Source: Chrysoperla carnea (lineage: Eukaryota; Arthropoda; Insecta; Neuroptera; Chrysopidae). Taken from it: a stretch of 64,000 nucleotides of DNA. Made by a program: the position numbers and the translations under genes. Location: contig NC_058338.1 in assembly GCF_905475395.1 (NCBI RefSeq), positions 98,689,435 to 98,753,434 of the forward strand. The letters are read 5' to 3'. How positions within the stretch are numbered: the first letter of the stretch is position 1; each line of letters begins with the position of its first letter. Of this stretch, positions 21,111-32,245 are shown piece after piece. Under the pieces are notes generated by a model, which did no database searches, was not told the DNA's origin, and saw only the letters and a list, made by a program, of their open reading frames with translations.

Positions 21111-21176
21111 TTTTGGGTTGAGCCAATTTGGTTTGCGATGGTGGGGGGGGGCTAGGGTGACATGGGTGAATATTAT

Positions 21177-22393
21177 ATAATTAATTCTATATTGGCTGTT
21201 CTTTTTAAGTCTCAATCGCTTACATGCTTGAAACTCGATAAATAAATTTAATCGAGGAATATGCTTCAAATGAAAAATGTTAGTTTCAAAGGCACACATC
21301 TTATATCGAATTCGATCTAAGTTTTCTAGTCAGTTTTTGCAGTTCAGTTCAAAAACTATGAGCTTTTGACATATTAAATTTGAAATAATTAAATCCAGCC
21401 CACAGCTCCGTATGTCTAAAAGTTTTTTGAGATATGATGCTTAAAAATTTACTTGATTTTCAGATATGTTAAAATTTTGAGTTTTGTTTATGTTAAACTG
21501 TTAGAGATAGAACAAAAGTTTAAATGTAAAAAATGTTCCTTACACAAAAATAAACTTTTGTTTGAAATATTTTTTCATAAACATCATTGTTTCCTTTTGA
21601 GGAGACAAATTAGAACAAAAAATTGGTGTCTATTTTCTCAAAAAAGTAAAAGATAGAGAGATGAAAATTTGTAGGTAACTTCAAAACTCACTAGTTTTAT
21701 GAAAATTTTTTGTAAAACCCGAAAAAAAAGTTTTCTAGAAATAACTTTAAGTACAAATAAACTCTAGTACAAATGGTGGCCGGAAGGCGACTAAAGCTGC
21801 TTTTTAGCACAACTCAGGTAGCACAACTCTTCCAAGGGGTTCAAATAGCATACCAAAAAATCAGCTTTACATCGCGTTTTATGATTTTAGTTTTTTTTTT
21901 TGTATGATTTGTACTGGCGTATTAATTTATTATTTACATATCATTTCAAACAGCATTTATGAAAAAATGAACACTAGTAACTTAAGATAGTTTGTATTGA
22001 ATTTAAGAGGCCCACTGTCCATCTGAGTTTCATCCCTTGCCGTACCCCTACTCGATATCAATATCACTCCATTTTGGTTTCTAGAAAAGTTTGGTTTGCT
22101 TGCTGTTTTCTGAATCTTCAACCTACTATTAACAAAGAATTAAGGTGATAATCGATCTAGAAATATCAGAGAATTTTAAGATTTTAGAAGGAAAGTTTAA
22201 TTTCGGTCAAGGAAAGTAATACAATTGAAATAAATAGTGTCGAAAATTGAATTTTGAAAACCTTCATGTTTTACGAATGCAGCCAATGCTATTTCTAAAT
22301 TGATGTTTTAGAAAATACGTTAGAAAGAATTATAAAATCTTTATCAATTGTTCTAATATATATTTTGTGAGTTGTTAACAATATTAATATGTA
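21177..22393. other. Non-coding stretch with two repeat fragments
   Basis: Bases 21497-21616 are a minus-strand fragment of the abundant repeat (gttagagatagaac ... cataaacatcattg). Bases 21775-21880 are a remnant of the 9.5-kb foldback MITE (GCATACCAAAAAATCAGC TTTACATCGC). The remainder shows nothing recognisable. Confidence 0.6.
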
Positions 22394-22401
22394 AATAATG
22401 T

Positions 22402-22792
22402 CATAGTAGAATTAGACAAGGTATATTCGATGGATGACGAGTTTTGGTTCAGTTCGCGCACGTACCCAGTCGACGCCATCTTAGCTTTTTTCCCGCTTCC
22501 TGATTCAAATGATTTACAAAACGTGAACACGTTTTTGTGAGCAATCTTTGATTTTAGAAATGAAAAAATCATTCCTTGCAATGTATTTTTCAGTTTTTTT
22601 GCAATTTTTCATGAGACAAATTGACATTGAAAATATGTAAACATAACATTGACCAACTTAACAGCTCGAACGTAAACAAATAATCGATATGGCGGTGACT
22701 GAGTAGCGTGCGAGAAAGATTACCGAGAGTGAGAGAATGTCCGCAGCCTACCACTACCTGCGCAAGAGCATATTTTGTCTAATGTTATCATG
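22402..22792. mobile_element. P-element-like MITE, 391 bp, with 8-bp target duplication
   Basis: The left end is CATAGTAGAATTAGACAAGG and the right end, inverted, CATGATAACATTAGACAAAA. The 8-bp AATAATGT lies directly outside each end (22394-22401, 22793-22800). Ends starting CAT with AAGG-type words plus an 8-bp duplication resemble P elements. There is no coding capacity. A longer relative lies at 32246-33565. Confidence 0.65.
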
Positions 22793-22989
22793 AATAATGT
22801 AATATAAAAAAAAGCTGTGATCTCAAAAATAAAAATTTTTTACATGTCTTTTTGTGCTATTTTCAACTACCTATTCTAATAAAAACCAGTGGAACGTTTA
22901 CTTAAAAAAATTTTTTTACCTGCCTTAACATGACAAAACGAGAATTGTGTTAATGACCTAAGAGACGGTATAAGATCGATCTTCACCCG

Positions 22990-23290
22990 TCTGATAAGTA
23001 GATGAGACGTATTTTTGACGAAATTTTATTGATTTTTAAACACGCCTATGATATATGAACACTTTTCGATAGGCTAGCTATCATAGGCGTGTTTATAAAT
23101 CAATAAAATTCCAGTCAAATATAAACTGAGAAGAAAAAACAAGTACAGCAGTTTACATAGCGTTTTTAACAGTCCGGACCCATTAACATCTACACCGGCT
23201 CGAATTTTCACAATAGTGGGCCCCGACTGTTAAAGTCGCTATGTAAACTGCTGTACTTATTTTTTATTTTCAATTTATATTTAACTCAGT
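22990..23290. mobile_element. Foldback element with two stacked inverted repeats
   Basis: Inner pair one: AAACACGCCTATGATA at about 23038 and its inverse at about 23080, with ATTTTATTGATTT extensions. Pair two: AAGTACAGCAGTTTACATAG at about 23140 and its inverse near 23238. Outer words CAAATATAAACTGAG / AATTTATATTTAACTCAG also pair. Confidence 0.6.
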
Positions 23291-23329
23291 CGTTTTTTTT
23301 TTATTTTTTATTTTTTTTATTTTACCTTT

Positions 23330-23790
23330 TTTAGATCTTCTAATACCTGTTGAACGATACCTCATTTACCATAGTTTGTCGACTTTCATTTAAGCCTATG
23401 TATGTATGTTTAGTCCTTCGAGCGCTCTATTGACCATTGATATTGGTGCTTTAGAGACCAAACGCTTGAACCGATTTTGATGATTATTACGTTAATTGAT
23501 TTGTCTATTTAATAGCTCTTCAATGATATCCCACTTGACATAGTTCACCGAAATTCATTTTTTTGAATTTTCATTATTGCTATATCTTCAGTTGCACTTG
23601 CAAGGCAAATCGATTGACGGCAGAATTACTAAAATCGGTCGAAGCGTTTGGTTTCTAGTGTGCCATATTGAAAGACAGTTACATTTTTACAATATAGCGT
23701 CTGGTGATCGCCATATTGAATTTTCATTACTACAATATCTTCAGTAGCACTTGCTAGGTTAAGACAAATCGATGGACGTAAGAATCATCA
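23330..23790. repeat. Diverged direct repeats, period about 160 bp
   Basis: TTTTCATTA.T.C.ATATCTTCAGT.GCACTTGC followed by AAATCGAT.GACG and ATCAAAAT occurs at about 23570 and 23730. No gene is visible. Confidence 0.45.
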
Positions 23791-25300
23791 AAATCAAGAT
23801 GGGCTTGTCGTAGCCATTCTTTGATTCGGTAAATTACAGAACATCTTGCTATGGGAATGACATACTCAGGTGAAAGGGGCGTTTGAGACGACCCCTCTCT
23901 TACAAACGAGTCTGCTGCTTCATTCCCTTTAACGCTAGAGTCACCCGGAACGCAGATCAGCCTGACTGTGTTGTTCAGTTTCGAGTGATTCAGCTCCTCG
24001 TAGCATTCATAGACTATCCTTGGTCAGAATCTTGACACTTCAAGGGCCTGAAAAGCGGCTTGGCTATCTGAGAAGATGCTGATATGTGTCCCATTGTAAC
24101 CATTCGAGTTACATATCTGGAAACCTCTCAGCAGGGCGAAGATTTCCGATTGAAACCGTCGCATATTGACCTAGAGGAATCGATTCCTTTATCCCAGCTC
24201 CATAAACCATCCCCCCCCCACCAGATAGATCGCCGGTCCTTGACCCATACGTATAAAGACATAGTCCAGGAGAAGATAAAAAGCTAGGTGCATCTTGATC
24301 CCATTCTTCACGGGAAGGAACGATTACCCGAAATTTCCTATCAAAAAGGTACAGTTGAACAGTGGAGTGCTGTACCATTTCCACAAGTGGGGTCACAGTC
24401 TCCAACCTGTTAATTATACTCGCATGACCTGTGTTTGTCCCACAATGTCACTGTCTACAGCTCTTGTTGCATCAAGTCATAGATAGTGCCCTCGTCACTG
24501 CCTTTGACAAGTGTGGATATGTCAACAGCGTAGCCCTGAGCAAATATCCCTAATTCCTTGAGACCAGTTAGTAAGCTATCCACGGCGAGGTATCACAGTA
24601 GCGGCAAAAGAACGGCCACTCTCTACCCACGACGCCTCTAACTGATTGTCCCCCTAATGTTGTGGTAATGTAACTCACTTCAAGCAGGTTGCAGATCCAC
24701 CTTACCAAGATGTCCTCTACCCCGCGCTCGGTTAATGCAGTGCGTATTGCCCCAACTGTTGTGTTATTGAAGGCTCCCTCGATATCAAGGAGACTCCTAA
24801 AGCCATTGCATTTTCCGATAGCGCCCCTCTATCGACCCTACTAGTTGATGAACTGCGGCATCCACTGAAAGGTCGGCTTGATAGGCAAACTGGCACTCTG
24901 ATAGCGGTCTCTCTGCAAGACACGAATCTCGAATATGCCTGTCTATTAGCCGCTCAAGAATTTAAGCGAGAATGACACCAGGCTTATCGGTCTGAAGTCT
25001 TTAGCGTCGTCATAGCTTAGGCGATCAGGTATAGGTATGAATACTATACGGTATTCTTCGCATTTCGTGGGTATGTTGCCCAAAGCTATGCATGTTTAAA
25101 AAATCTCCAACAAATATGTCCAAGCCTTTCCAGCATCGTGCCTCTGTTCGTCCGGTTCTCCCTGGTAAAACCTAGTAAATGACTTCACCCTTGAAAAGAC
25201 TTCACCCTTCCCTGTTGGTCAGTCTTGCGACGTTCCTGAGGGTTGAGGTGAAGCTATTGCTGATTGAGTTGAACTGTTTCCAGTAGCGTCCAATTTGGGA
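23790..25300 (-). pseudogene. Jockey-type non-LTR retrotransposon remnant (RT, RNase H)
   Basis: Minus strand, GC-richer than its surroundings and broken in many frames. At about 25080-24960 lies KDFRPISLVSFSLKFL, the RT fingers motif. It continues in another frame with ERLIDRHIRD and QFAYQADLSVDAAVHQLV. The catalytic YADD is degraded to GYAVDIS near 24530. An RNase H start, LYTYGSRTGDLSGGG, lies in the frame at 24405-24109, with Asp of TDGS changed to Tyr. RT followed by RNase H places it in the R1/Jockey/I-like LINE group. It is inactive. Confidence 0.8.
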
Positions 25301-26540
25301 TTTTTAATTTTTGTTTCCATATTTGGCCCCACGAGTAAAAACATAATAAAAATTATGAACTGTACCACACCTGATTCGGCCCGGTGTCAGGGTAGGGGTC
25401 GCTTGGCACTAACTTCCCTTAGTTATGCATCCCATTAGCACAATACCAGACCTTATGCTTAGGGGAGGTTTTTGATAGAGGTCACCATCCTCGCGTGCCG
25501 GGCAGTTAAGCCAAGTATTCCGATTCTCTTGAACACCCGCAAAACATGACTACTGTAAGCCAAAAGGATTACCTTGTGATAAATGTTCTCCGCCAGTTCG
25601 GACGCCATAGCTTCGATTAGTTTAAAACAGGGGCGCCAACGGGCAGGCTCGAGGTTGACCATTTGCTTCAGGGACCTGAGGTCCCGAAAGCTTCACATCG
25701 GGACCTCAGGTTATATATTACACATGCAATGGCCATGCCAAACCCGGCTTATAATATAAACCAGGGTTCCGGAATTAAAAGTTCCATCCTCATACCTATG
25801 CATAAACACAAGCATATACATACACATACGCACATATACACATACACATAAATACATACACATGTGTCGGGATTCTGAAATAAAAAATTCCAGCCCTCAA
25901 TGTTTTATTAAGGGCCGTACTCATCTCTACAGTGCCTCCAAATTGAGATAGAGCGTTTAAAGTTTATGACTTATGTGTAAGTTCAGATAGTACCTAAGAA
26001 GTGCCTATTGAAGTTTTCAACTTCCCACGCCTTTACCTCCTTTTTACATCTGAGCTAGAGGATTGGACATTTCTATCCAAAATAGATTGAACTGTATATT
26101 TGTTTGATCCTTATAATATACATCACATAGCATATCAAATAGCTTAATATTTTCGACAAACAAATAAAGTGTTTTCACTCAAATTTTACTATCAATTAAA
26201 CCCTTCAAAAGGGCTAATCGGACTTTTAAGGCCAAAAAATTTGGTGAACAGTTTTTTTCTAAAAAGGCATAAAACATAAAGCTGGCCAAAATCCAAATAA
26301 TTATTTTAACATTTTTCGGCTTAATAAATTAAAACTTATCGAGGTTTTCTTGTTCGCATGACTTTGAACTATCGATTTATATAAGAAATTTTCAAATCCG
26401 CGATGACTGGTCTTTGATATCACCGGCTCACCACCTAATATAATATTGCTATGAAAATTAATAAATACTGAATACTATTTCTTATTAGTTTAAATTTATG
26501 CCTCACTCAAATGATATGCGGTTAATCCGAATATTTACTT
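25300..26540. other. Non-coding stretch with a strong hairpin and CA-rich microsatellite
   Basis: Bases 25674-25687 and 25698-25711 form a perfect 14-bp stem (ACCTGAGGTCCCGA) with a 10-nt loop. Bases 25800-25868 are a degenerate ACAT/ACACAT repeat. A 67-codon minus frame at 25459-25662 has LINE-like base composition but no motif I recognise. Nothing else is apparent. Confidence 0.5.
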
Positions 26541-26554
26541 TATGTAAACGATTC

Positions 26555-26850
26555 TCATTTTCTTTCTTCTTCTTCTTCCACGTTGTAAAATTGCGGCAAT
26601 CGGTTTTTAAATGACCCTTTTTCGTGACGTTTTTTATATTACCCTTTACAGAAAAAACAATAGATTTTACAACTGTCAAAAATATTACTTATTTTATTAA
26701 CTTTATAAACTTTTTCATCATTTTGGCTTATATTTTTTGCATCTTGTGTTCCTATATTCTTTCCTAAAAGTTTATTTTTTACCCTAGTTTTCGTCAAATC
26801 TGCTTCAGCAAGTTGTTTGTTTTAATAAATTCTTATTATTATTTGATAAA
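26555..26850 (-). pseudogene. Copia-type Gag remnant
   Basis: On the minus strand one frame reads LAEADLTKTRVKNKLL ... YCFFCKG and, after a break, a second reads GHLKTDCRNFTTWKKKK. Together they look like the CX2CX4HX4C knuckle and basic tail typical of Ty1/copia Gag. Pol is absent, so this is an old fragment. Confidence 0.6.
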
Positions 26851-27168
26851 TACACTTCGCAAATTAAAATATAATTTATTAAATATTAAATACTACGACA
26901 TCTTGGAAAAGACTTGTTCAAGAAGTCTTTCTGACTTGGATGCTAGCTGGAAGAGTATTGTTAGTCTTTATTGAATATAGATCTGTGATTTGATAACCGG
27001 ATCACACATATATAAATAATATAAGTCTGTGCTCAATATGTTATTATAACATGATGTTAATGTATATAAGTCTGTGAAACATAAGCCCTCATAGTTTGTG
27101 TTACAAGTAATTATTCTAATATCAAAATATTTTACAATTTGTAAACAATTGTGAACTAAAATTAAAAG
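26851..27168. other. Upstream region of the 27.2-kb zinc-finger gene
   Basis: AT-rich. TATATAAATAATATAAGTCT and TATATAAGTCTGTG (about 27008-27080) are TATA-like and directly repeated about 55 bp apart. No firm promoter call is possible. Confidence 0.3.
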
Positions 27169-28704
27169 ATGTCGAACAGTGCAAAAGATAGTCTGTTTAT
27201 AAACGATGAAGAAATTAAAATGGAAGATGAATTACATCCAGAAGTCGAAATTAAGGAAGAAGTATTAGACGAAAATTCTTCAGTAGAAAATCAACAAATA
27301 CAAAATGAAAACAAACGCTTTTCATGTAAAATATGTGATAAAGAATTTACCACGGAAATCAATTTAGCTAATCATAAACGAAATCATAAAAAGGGAAAAA
27401 ATTATTCATGTGATGTATGTGAAAAAAAATTTGCAAAGATGTTTGATTTACGTCAACATAAACTTACACATTCGGGAAAAAAGCCTTCATCATGTGATAT
27501 TTGTGGTAAAACGTTTCTTCATCGAGATAGTTTAACACGACATAAACGAAAACAACATAAAAAATCACTTTCATCCGATGCTCAGAAAACTTCTATCAAA
27601 TCTGAACGTAAAGAAGTCCCTTCGAACATTCCTCTTTCATGCGATATTTGTGAAAAAATGTTTGAAACGGAATTTAATTTCGTTTCACATAAACGATTTC
27701 ACACGGACGAGTCGTTTTCATGTAATGTTTGTGAAAAGGCCTTTACTCATTTATTAGAGCATAAAATTTTGAAAATAGAAGATAAACCGTTTTATATCAA
27801 AGTTGAAAAACAATTTCATTCAGAAACAATTATGATTAAAGAAGAAATAACAGATAAGGGATATAAAATGGAATCAGAGGATATTCAAACGGATATAAAA
27901 TCAGATAGAAGTTATGATTCAGATGGAAATCTTTCAGAAAATAATGTTTTAATAAATGAAACAATTGAAGAAAATATTTCGGTTAAACCTAAAAAACGAG
28001 CACAAACTAAAAAAACTGTTAAAAAACAAGTTCAAAGTGGTGATAAAACATATTTATGTGATGATTGTGGTAAAAAATTTCCTACACGAAAACATTTAGT
28101 TCGACATAAACACGTTCATAAACCACTAGAAAAAACATTTATGTGTGATGTTTGTGGGAAAACATTTTCCAGACGACATTATGTGAACAGACATAGACTC
28201 ACACATACAGGATTAAAACCATATGCATGTGATATTTGTGGGAAATCATTTACTCAAAAAAATAATGTGAATATACATAAAAGAATTCATACAAGAGAGG
28301 AACCATTTTCATGTGATGTCTGTGATAAGTCATTCAAAGAGCAACGTAATTTACTTGTACATAAACGAATTCATACCGGTGAGAAATTACACGCGTGTGA
28401 TGTGTGCGATAAAACATTTCCATTGGGCCATCTTTTAACTCGACACAAACGAATGCATACCGGTGAGAAACCGTACGCTTGTGAAACATGCGGTAAATGT
28501 TTCTCACAATCGGGTATTTTAAGTAAACATTTACGAATGCATACGGGAGAGAAACGTTATAAATGTACGTTTTGTATGAAAGGTTTTACACAAAATCGAT
28601 ATTTAATACAGCATATGCGTATTCATACTGGTGATAAACCTGATTATCCTGGTATCTCAGGTCTAGATCTGGCTAATTTTAAGAGTGGCACTAGATTTAA
28701 TTGA
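27169..28704 (+). CDS. C2H2 zinc-finger protein, eleven intact fingers
   Basis: 511 residues. The N-terminus has IKMEDE and VEIKEEVLDE, IKxE-type acidic motifs. Fingers lie at 51-73, 79-101, 107-130 (HX4H) and 156-178, then a broken finger at 183-200 (FSCNVCEKAFTHLLEHK) that lacks the normal helix and last His. An acidic linker at 200-290 (TIMIKEEITD, KMESEDIQTD, DRSYDSDG) is shared with the gene at 39.9 kb. Seven regular fingers follow at about 295-490. The C-terminus after HTGDKP turns abruptly into DYPGISGLDLANFKSGTRFN, unlike a finger, suggesting 3' replacement by unrelated DNA or an unseen splice. Likely a nuclear DNA-binding regulator; target unknown. The ATG chosen aligns with the paralogue start (MSN.. 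/ MSL..). Confidence 0.92.
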   Translation: MSNSAKDSLFINDEEIKMEDELHPEVEIKEEVLDENSSVENQQIQNENKRFSCKICDKEFTTEINLANHKRNHKKGKNYSCDVCEKKFAKMFDLRQHKLTHSGKKPSSCDICGKTFLHRDSLTRHKRKQHKKSLSSDAQKTSIKSERKEVPSNIPLSCDICEKMFETEFNFVSHKRFHTDESFSCNVCEKAFTHLLEHKILKIEDKPFYIKVEKQFHSETIMIKEEITDKGYKMESEDIQTDIKSDRSYDSDGNLSENNVLINETIEENISVKPKKRAQTKKTVKKQVQSGDKTYLCDDCGKKFPTRKHLVRHKHVHKPLEKTFMCDVCGKTFSRRHYVNRHRLTHTGLKPYACDICGKSFTQKNNVNIHKRIHTREEPFSCDVCDKSFKEQRNLLVHKRIHTGEKLHACDVCDKTFPLGHLLTRHKRMHTGEKPYACETCGKCFSQSGILSKHLRMHTGEKRYKCTFCMKGFTQNRYLIQHMRIHTGDKPDYPGISGLDLANFKSGTRFN

Positions 28705-31400
28705 GGCACCTGTAATGTACTGTAACACATCTATATCATTGTATATATGGAGAGTAGAGATAAAAAGTGTCCACCGAAAAGAAAAGCAGAAAATTAGCTG
28801 CTACAAGTTGTTAGAGAAGCATAGAAAAGTTCACATTAAATACCTTTTGCTACTCAAGCGCCATTCTAGTCAATTTTAGAAATGTTATATTCTGTTTTCA
28901 GCTGACACTTTTTTACTTTGATCCCTATTTAAGATTTACCCCTTATTTAAAAGCTTGTCGTGCCGACTAATGATGAAGAATAGATCCACGATTTAAAAAC
29001 TTACCACACCGATTTGGTGGTGCACATCATTTTAAAAGCCATTTTTTCATAAAAAAATCGATTTTCTTTTTTGAAACAGTTAATGTGCAACTCTTAACGA
29101 AGAAAATGAGTCCCTACACTTTTTTAGGACCATCCCTAAGGCAAGAGAAGCCGAATTACGAAAACATTTATTTTTTTTTAAATCGAAACTTCGGGGAAAA
29201 AAAATTTTAGATTTTTGCCAAAAACGATTGTTTTTGGCTTGTTTTGGGCTACACTTTCTGTAAATATCAAATAATTTCATGTAAAATTCAAATTTTGAAA
29301 GTAAAAACAAAAAAAAACCCGATTTTTTGGATTTTTCTCGGAAACTACTCGACCGATTTATATGATCGAAAGCTTATTTGATAGTTTTTTTTAAAAACCT
29401 TCATCTTTGTCATTTAACTTTTTTCGATTGGAGTTATACCTTTTTTTTTATTCGCAAAAAAACCTTTTTTTTGACATATGCGAATTTTTTAGATTATGTT
29501 CAGGGCCGCCATTTTCAGAGCACAGACGCTACGGGTAAACGTAACTTTTCAAAATTAAAACTAATAAAAAACTGTCTTCATTCGTCAATGTCTCAGAATC
29601 GATTCAATTCATTGTTAATAATAGCGATTGAAAATGATGTTTTGGAAAGGTCAATTTTCAAAATGTTATAAACGATTTTGTATACAAAAAATTAGAAAAG
29701 TTAATATTTAAACTTGATCTACTTTACAAAACTATTTTCTTTCGTTTAATGTATTTTATTGCATTTCACGAGAATAAAGTTAAAATTAAAAAATTCGTGT
29801 CTCATTTTATTCATATACCTTCTTCACTTTGAGAAGAGTGGATAATCTTCAAACGGCTAACCCTGATAAGAAGTAAAGTATTAAAACTTCTTTCTTTTGT
29901 ACTTTCTTATACGTAGTGATAGCCAAAGTTTTCGATTTTTCAGATCTGACTTGTTTAGATCAGATAATTTAGGGTTCAAAAAAATTTTCTTGCTTTTTTG
30001 TCAATTGTTGTTAGCGATTTGGGGGGGTGGGCCTTAGGGGTAATTTGTACCGGAAAGTTACATTCATTTGACTACTCAATGTCAAAAGTCAAATAAACTT
30101 AATTTTTATATTTTCCTTATCGAATTAGAGTTGCAATATCGAAAACTACAAAAATTAAGTTTATTTGATTTATACTGACATTTAACTTATGTCAGTGTTC
30201 CTTTGTGAAGACCTGGTGATTCTTATCTTATATTCTTATTTTTCATTGATATTATCCAAGACCAATTAGATGCATGGTTATTATATCAGAACACCACATT
30301 GGTCAAGCTAACAACCATCACATTGGGATTGTGGACAAGACTTCATCACATTTTAACCCCCAACGCAATAAAAAAGAGGTGTTACAAGTTTGACCAATAT
30401 GTGTGTGTATCTGTCTGTGGCATCGTAGCTCCTAAAGGGATGTCGTAACGTCTAATCGAGAGTGATCTTAGCTATGGAAAAAAACCTAATTTGTTGGGGT
30501 TTTTTTAATTTAAGAAATTTTACTTGTAGTTGTTTTATTTGTCCATTAGAATTCATAAGGATAAAGTCTCCAGTACACTTACGAAAATCGAAGAGAGGGG
30601 ACCCAAAAGCTTGTGACACTAGATTTTTTATTCATTCAATCAATAGGGTTGATAAAAATACGATAATACGATTGATAGAAAAAAGTTATTCGTGTTCAAA
30701 GTCAAAATTTTTTCGTGAGTTTCTTTTTGTAACGCTTTTTTCAAATAGTTTTTTAATAAGTAGTAGTTAAACTTTAAATCTAAAGAATGTTCCTTATAAA
30801 AGAATAAACAACTTTTGTTTGAAAATTTTTTTCGTAAACATCACTGTTAACTTCTAAGTGAGCAAATTAGATTAGAAACCCAAACTGTTACAAAAAGAAA
30901 CTCACGAAAAAATTTTCTACTTTGAACAGGAATAACTTTTTTTTCTGTTAATCGTACTGTGACATAAATGGGTTTGAAGATAAAACGCAGACAAGTCCAA
31001 CGGCATCAAAATCATTAAATTTTAATAAATAGAACGCAGAATAAGGGCCAAAACTCAAAGTTATTTTCCAAGATGGCGTCGAAAGGGTTAATTTCACGAA
31101 TAGGCAAAATCAGATTTAAGGTCTCCTCTCGAATAAAAAAATAAAAAAATCTAGTGACACAAACTTTTGGGTCAGTCCATAACTGCACTGGAGTAGTCTT
31201 TACATAATTATTTCCGTTAGGTACTGAGAATCGAACTCAAGCCTCTTGGGTAAAAATCAGGGGGCTCTGATTTGTTTTATGTAAATATTTGTGAAAATAT
31301 ATTGTGATTTGTAAAATTTGTTGTATCTGTTGTATAATATGATTTGACGTATAGAATATCAATATGAATGTTTATTGATATACAATCAATGAATTTATGT
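28705..31400. other. Gene-free stretch with repeat fragments
   Basis: Bases 30085-30175 form an imperfect inverted repeat around AAATAAACTTAATTTTTATA. Bases 30340-30480 hold a dispersed fragment (GGTGTTACAAGTTTGACC ... TCTGTCTGTGGCATCGTAGC) also seen at 54.54 kb. Bases 30768-30870 are a minus fragment of the abundant repeat. The frames at 29378 and 30462 look like chance ORFs. Confidence 0.55.
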
Positions 31401-31405
31401 TTACT

Positions 31406-31742
31406 ATACAGGCCGTTTTTGTACCATCTAGGCATATACATGTCTGTAGTATGACTGAATACATCTGTTTAGTAATGCATCTAAGCGAAATGTATTATAT
31501 ACATGTATTTAACATTAGTTGGGAGACGCTTGGAGAGTGGAAGTTTTTTAGATAATTAATAATATTTGTATGCAACAAAACTCCCACTCTCTGCATGCAT
31601 ACAACAAAAGTCTTGTGTATCGTATCTGTAGCCTTACAATATATGTATATAATACATCTCGCTTAGATGCATTACTAAACGGATGTATTCAGCCATACTA
31701 CAAACATGTATATGCCTAGATGGTACAAAAACGGCCTGTATA
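31406..31742. mobile_element. Foldback MITE with ~100-bp arms
   Basis: The left arm (31406-31505) and right arm (31643-31742) are nearly identical inverted copies: ATACAGGCCGTTTTTGTACC, CATCTAGGCATATACATG and TTAGTAATGCATCTAAGCG recur inverted. The loop has its own CCCACTCTC/GAGAGTGG pairing. The overlapping short ORFs on both strands are by-products of the palindrome. Confidence 0.8.
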
Positions 31743-32245
31743 TATTGTTGTATTAATTGTACATTGTATAGAAGTAAACTGTTACTATTCGTTGTGTGCG
31801 TAGTCATGGTAGGGACAATAAAATCGATGCCAGCGCTTCCAGTGAAAAATTTTGGCATTAAAAGGGGCTGTTATTACTAACTTGCAGTTCTTTACATGTT
31901 AATGTTATAGAAATGTCAAATTAAAATTATTGTAAACCACGAATTAATTAAACTTAATGCATTAAAAATTGTGAAAATAAGAAATCAAATTGCACAAATA
32001 TTATTTTTCAAATGTAAATTATCATAATTATTTATTGAAATTTGTGAGACAATAATATTAAATTTTCAATGTAAGTCTTAAATGCAATCCATACAATTAT
32101 ATATATGCATCCATACAATTCTATAATTAAAGTAGTGTATCGTTACCATGGAAACGAAACTCACGCACGGAGCGAATAACTACACTATATAGCATAGAAT
32201 ATTATACATATCTCTATGCTGTATAGAAGTGAACATGATTGTGTA

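Larger units (their letters stand above)
18406..21167. mobile_element. Complete 2.76-kb DNA transposon, Mutator-like by its 9-bp duplication
   Basis: The left end starts ACCCATGTCACCCTAGCCCC and the right end is its inverse. Both are followed inward by the same ATCGCAAACCAAATTGGCTC stretch. The 9-bp GAATATTAT occurs immediately outside both ends (18397-18405, 21168-21176). A 9-bp duplication with long inverted ends is typical of the Mutator superfamily. The inverted ends contain a ~161-bp tandem unit, with four copies on the left and two on the right. The interior holds a decayed protease-like gene (19339-20536) and no visible transposase. A transposase could have been lost, or the superfamily could be another one. 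Confidence 0.8.

Noticed and set aside
24109-24405. 98-codon minus frame as an independent gene
   Set aside because: It contains the decayed RNase H start of the LINE remnant; it is part of that pseudogene.
30462-30770. 102-codon plus frame
   Set aside because: Runs into a dispersed repeat fragment; no domain recognised.
31634-31880. Overlapping frames on both strands (74 and 65 codons)
   Set aside because: Mostly arm sequence of the foldback MITE, so symmetric frames are expected by chance.
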